Shown here in pieces: positions 62,856 to 64,000 of a stretch of DNA of 64,000 nt; within the stretch, counting starts at the first letter, position 1; each line of letters begins with the position of its first letter. The stretch comes from Bog-756 sp963839925 (GTDB lineage Bacteria > Actinomycetota > Acidimicrobiia > Acidimicrobiales > RAAP-2), in contig CAWIWV010000002.1 in the NCBI GenBank assembly GCA_963839925.1, positions 434,001 through 498,000 of the forward strand. The letters run 5' to 3'. The position numbers and the translations under genes are program-made. The notes beneath the pieces are model-generated. The model did no database searches, had not been told where the DNA came from, and saw nothing but the letters and a program-made list of their open reading frames with translations.

Positions 62856-63707
62856 GTGCCCACCGAGAAACGACAACGTCAAAAGGCAGGCCGGCAGGCT
62901 CGCCTGGCCGCCGAACAGAAGACGCAGAAGCGCAAGTCGGCGATCCGTCGGACGATCGTGGTGGTCATCGTCGTCGCCGTCGTCGTGGGCATCTCTTACA
63001 AGATCTTCGGTTCCTCTTCCTCCAAGTCGGCCTCCACGTCGACCACCACGACAACCGCGACGAACACGAAGTCGACCTCGACCACCAAGCCACCACCCAC
63101 CGGAGGTTCGGGCAACACCAGCCCATCGGCCATTACCACCTCGGCGGACTGCCCGGCCGACTTCAAGGCCACCCTCAACAAGCCGGCGTGGAAGACGCCT
63201 CCCGCGATGACCATCGACCCGTCCAAGACCTACACCGCGAACGTGACCACCGATGTCGGCAGCTTCACCATCCAGCTGGACCCGTCGGTTGCGCCCAAGA
63301 CGGTCAACAACTTCGTGTTCCTCGCCAATCAGCACTTCTATGACTGCGTCATCTTCCACCGGGTGATCCAAACCTTCATGGACCAGACCGGAGACCCGAC
63401 CGGCACCGGTGAGGGCGGCCCCGGCTACGAGTTCGCCGACGAGCTGCCGAAGACCGCGACCCCCCAGTACCCGATCGGCTCGGTGGCCATGGCCAACTCG
63501 GGGCCCAACACCAACGGCAGCCAGTTCTTCATCGTGACCGGGCAGGAGGGTGAGAACCTGGCGGCCAGCTACTCGCTCTTCGGGAAGGTGACCTCGGGCA
63601 TGGACGTGGTCGACAAGATCAATGCCGGCGGCGCGCCGTCGACCAGCAGCCAGGGCACGCCGACCACGCTCCACCGGATCGTGTCGGTGAGCATTTCGGA
63701 GTCATAG
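62856..63707 (+). CDS. membrane-anchored cyclophilin-type peptidyl-prolyl isomerase
   Basis: 283 residues: a basic N-terminus, one transmembrane helix (33-50), a Ser/Thr-rich linker to about 95, then a cyclophilin domain with VAPKTVNNFVFLANQHFYD, FHRVIQTFMDQTGDPTGTG and NGSQFFIV. The catalytic arginine (FHR) is present. Likely an extracytoplasmic folding catalyst. GTG 62856 is 8 nt after TACCCT. Confidence 0.92.
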   Translation: MPTEKRQRQKAGRQARLAAEQKTQKRKSAIRRTIVVVIVVAVVVGISYKIFGSSSSKSASTSTTTTTATNTKSTSTTKPPPTGGSGNTSPSAITTSADCPADFKATLNKPAWKTPPAMTIDPSKTYTANVTTDVGSFTIQLDPSVAPKTVNNFVFLANQHFYDCVIFHRVIQTFMDQTGDPTGTGEGGPGYEFADELPKTATPQYPIGSVAMANSGPNTNGSQFFIVTGQEGENLAASYSLFGKVTSGMDVVDKINAGGAPSTSSQGTPTTLHRIVSVSISES

Positions 63708-63816
63708 GCTCGGACGCCAACCGGGCCGTCTCGTTACATCGCATCGGCTCCACCTGGATCATCCAACCCATCCCATCCAATTCATCCCAACTGCAAGACG
63801 AAACGAGGCAAGCGTC

Positions 63817-64000
63817 GTGACCCCAGAGATTCCGGCAACGGACGGTTCCAGCCCGAAGACCCAGCGGTTCGACGGACCTCCCCCCATGGTCATCGATCCG
63901 GCCAAGCGGTACACCGCGGAGGTCGTCACCACCAAAGGAACGATGACCATCGCGTTGGACCCGATCGGCGCGCCGAAGACGGTGAACAACTTCGTGTTCC
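63817..64000 (+). CDS. cyclophilin-type peptidyl-prolyl isomerase, 5' part cut by window
   Basis: GTG 63817 opens a frame that runs off the window: 20 polar residues, then PPPMVIDPAKRYTAEVVTTK and GAPKTVNNFVF, clearly the start of a cyclophilin. It has no transmembrane segment, so this one would act in the cytoplasm. It closely resembles the domain of the gene just before it, pointing to a duplication. Confidence 0.85.
   Translation, partial: MTPEIPATDGSSPKTQRFDGPPPMVIDPAKRYTAEVVTTKGTMTIALDPIGAPKTVNNFVF

Overview
The window is GC-rich and reads as chromosome of an actinobacterium. Acidimicrobiia or a close relative is my best guess, inferred from the tuf-rpsJ gene order, the style of IF-1 and the many acidic tails on ribosomal proteins; no 16S gene is present to test it. 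From about 48.0 kb down to position 1 nearly everything lies on the minus strand and forms one long information-processing block.

Read 5'->3' on the minus strand the block runs: tRNA-Thr, tRNA-Met, rpmG, tRNA-Trp, secE-nusG, rplK-rplA-rplJ-rplL, rpoB-rpoC, the str operon (rpsL-rpsG-fusA-tuf), rpsJ, a 3-kb insertion of accessory genes (HAD phosphatase, isoprenylcysteine-methyltransferase-like protein, NTF2-like protein and an opposing YHYH lipoprotein), rplC to secY (S10 and spc operons), adk-map-infA-rpmJ-rpsM-rpsK-rpsD-rpoA-rplQ-truA (alpha operon), rplM-rpsI, glmM-glmS, acpS, nnr, alr, a family 4 uracil-DNA glycosylase, then tsaE-tsaB-rimI-tsaD (cut by the window edge). Many adjacent genes overlap as GTGA, ATGA or TGATG, so translation is probably coupled. 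Promoters with TTG-type -35 boxes, 17-18 nt spacers and TANNNT -10 boxes are visible upstream of rpoB (two in tandem), rpsL, rplC and rplM.

From 48.1 to 64 kb the genes are mixed in strand and function: a GNAT acetyltransferase, a polyprenol-phosphomannose-type mannosyltransferase, tRNA-Tyr, yajQ, a GtrA-like membrane protein, a GH1 glycosidase, tesB, citrate synthase, an unrecognised membrane-anchored protein, a UDP-sulfoquinovose synthase homologue, rmuC, phoU, asd, aspartate kinase, and two cyclophilins in a row (the second truncated by the window). Many of these genes start 6-8 nt after a TANNNT hexamer, which suggests leaderless transcripts.

A technical warning: five conserved genes (rplA, rpoB, rplB, rpmD, yajQ) carry single-base frameshifts, four of them +1 events in CG-rich runs. 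Consensus errors are the simplest explanation, so coordinates for these genes are given across the frameshift. The most unusual sequence features are an infA that appears to start with CTG, four tandem 29-bp copies of the rpmG 3' end, the split S10 operon with a perfect 13-bp inverted repeat in the new rplC leader, and a structured leader upstream of the sulfoquinovose synthase gene.
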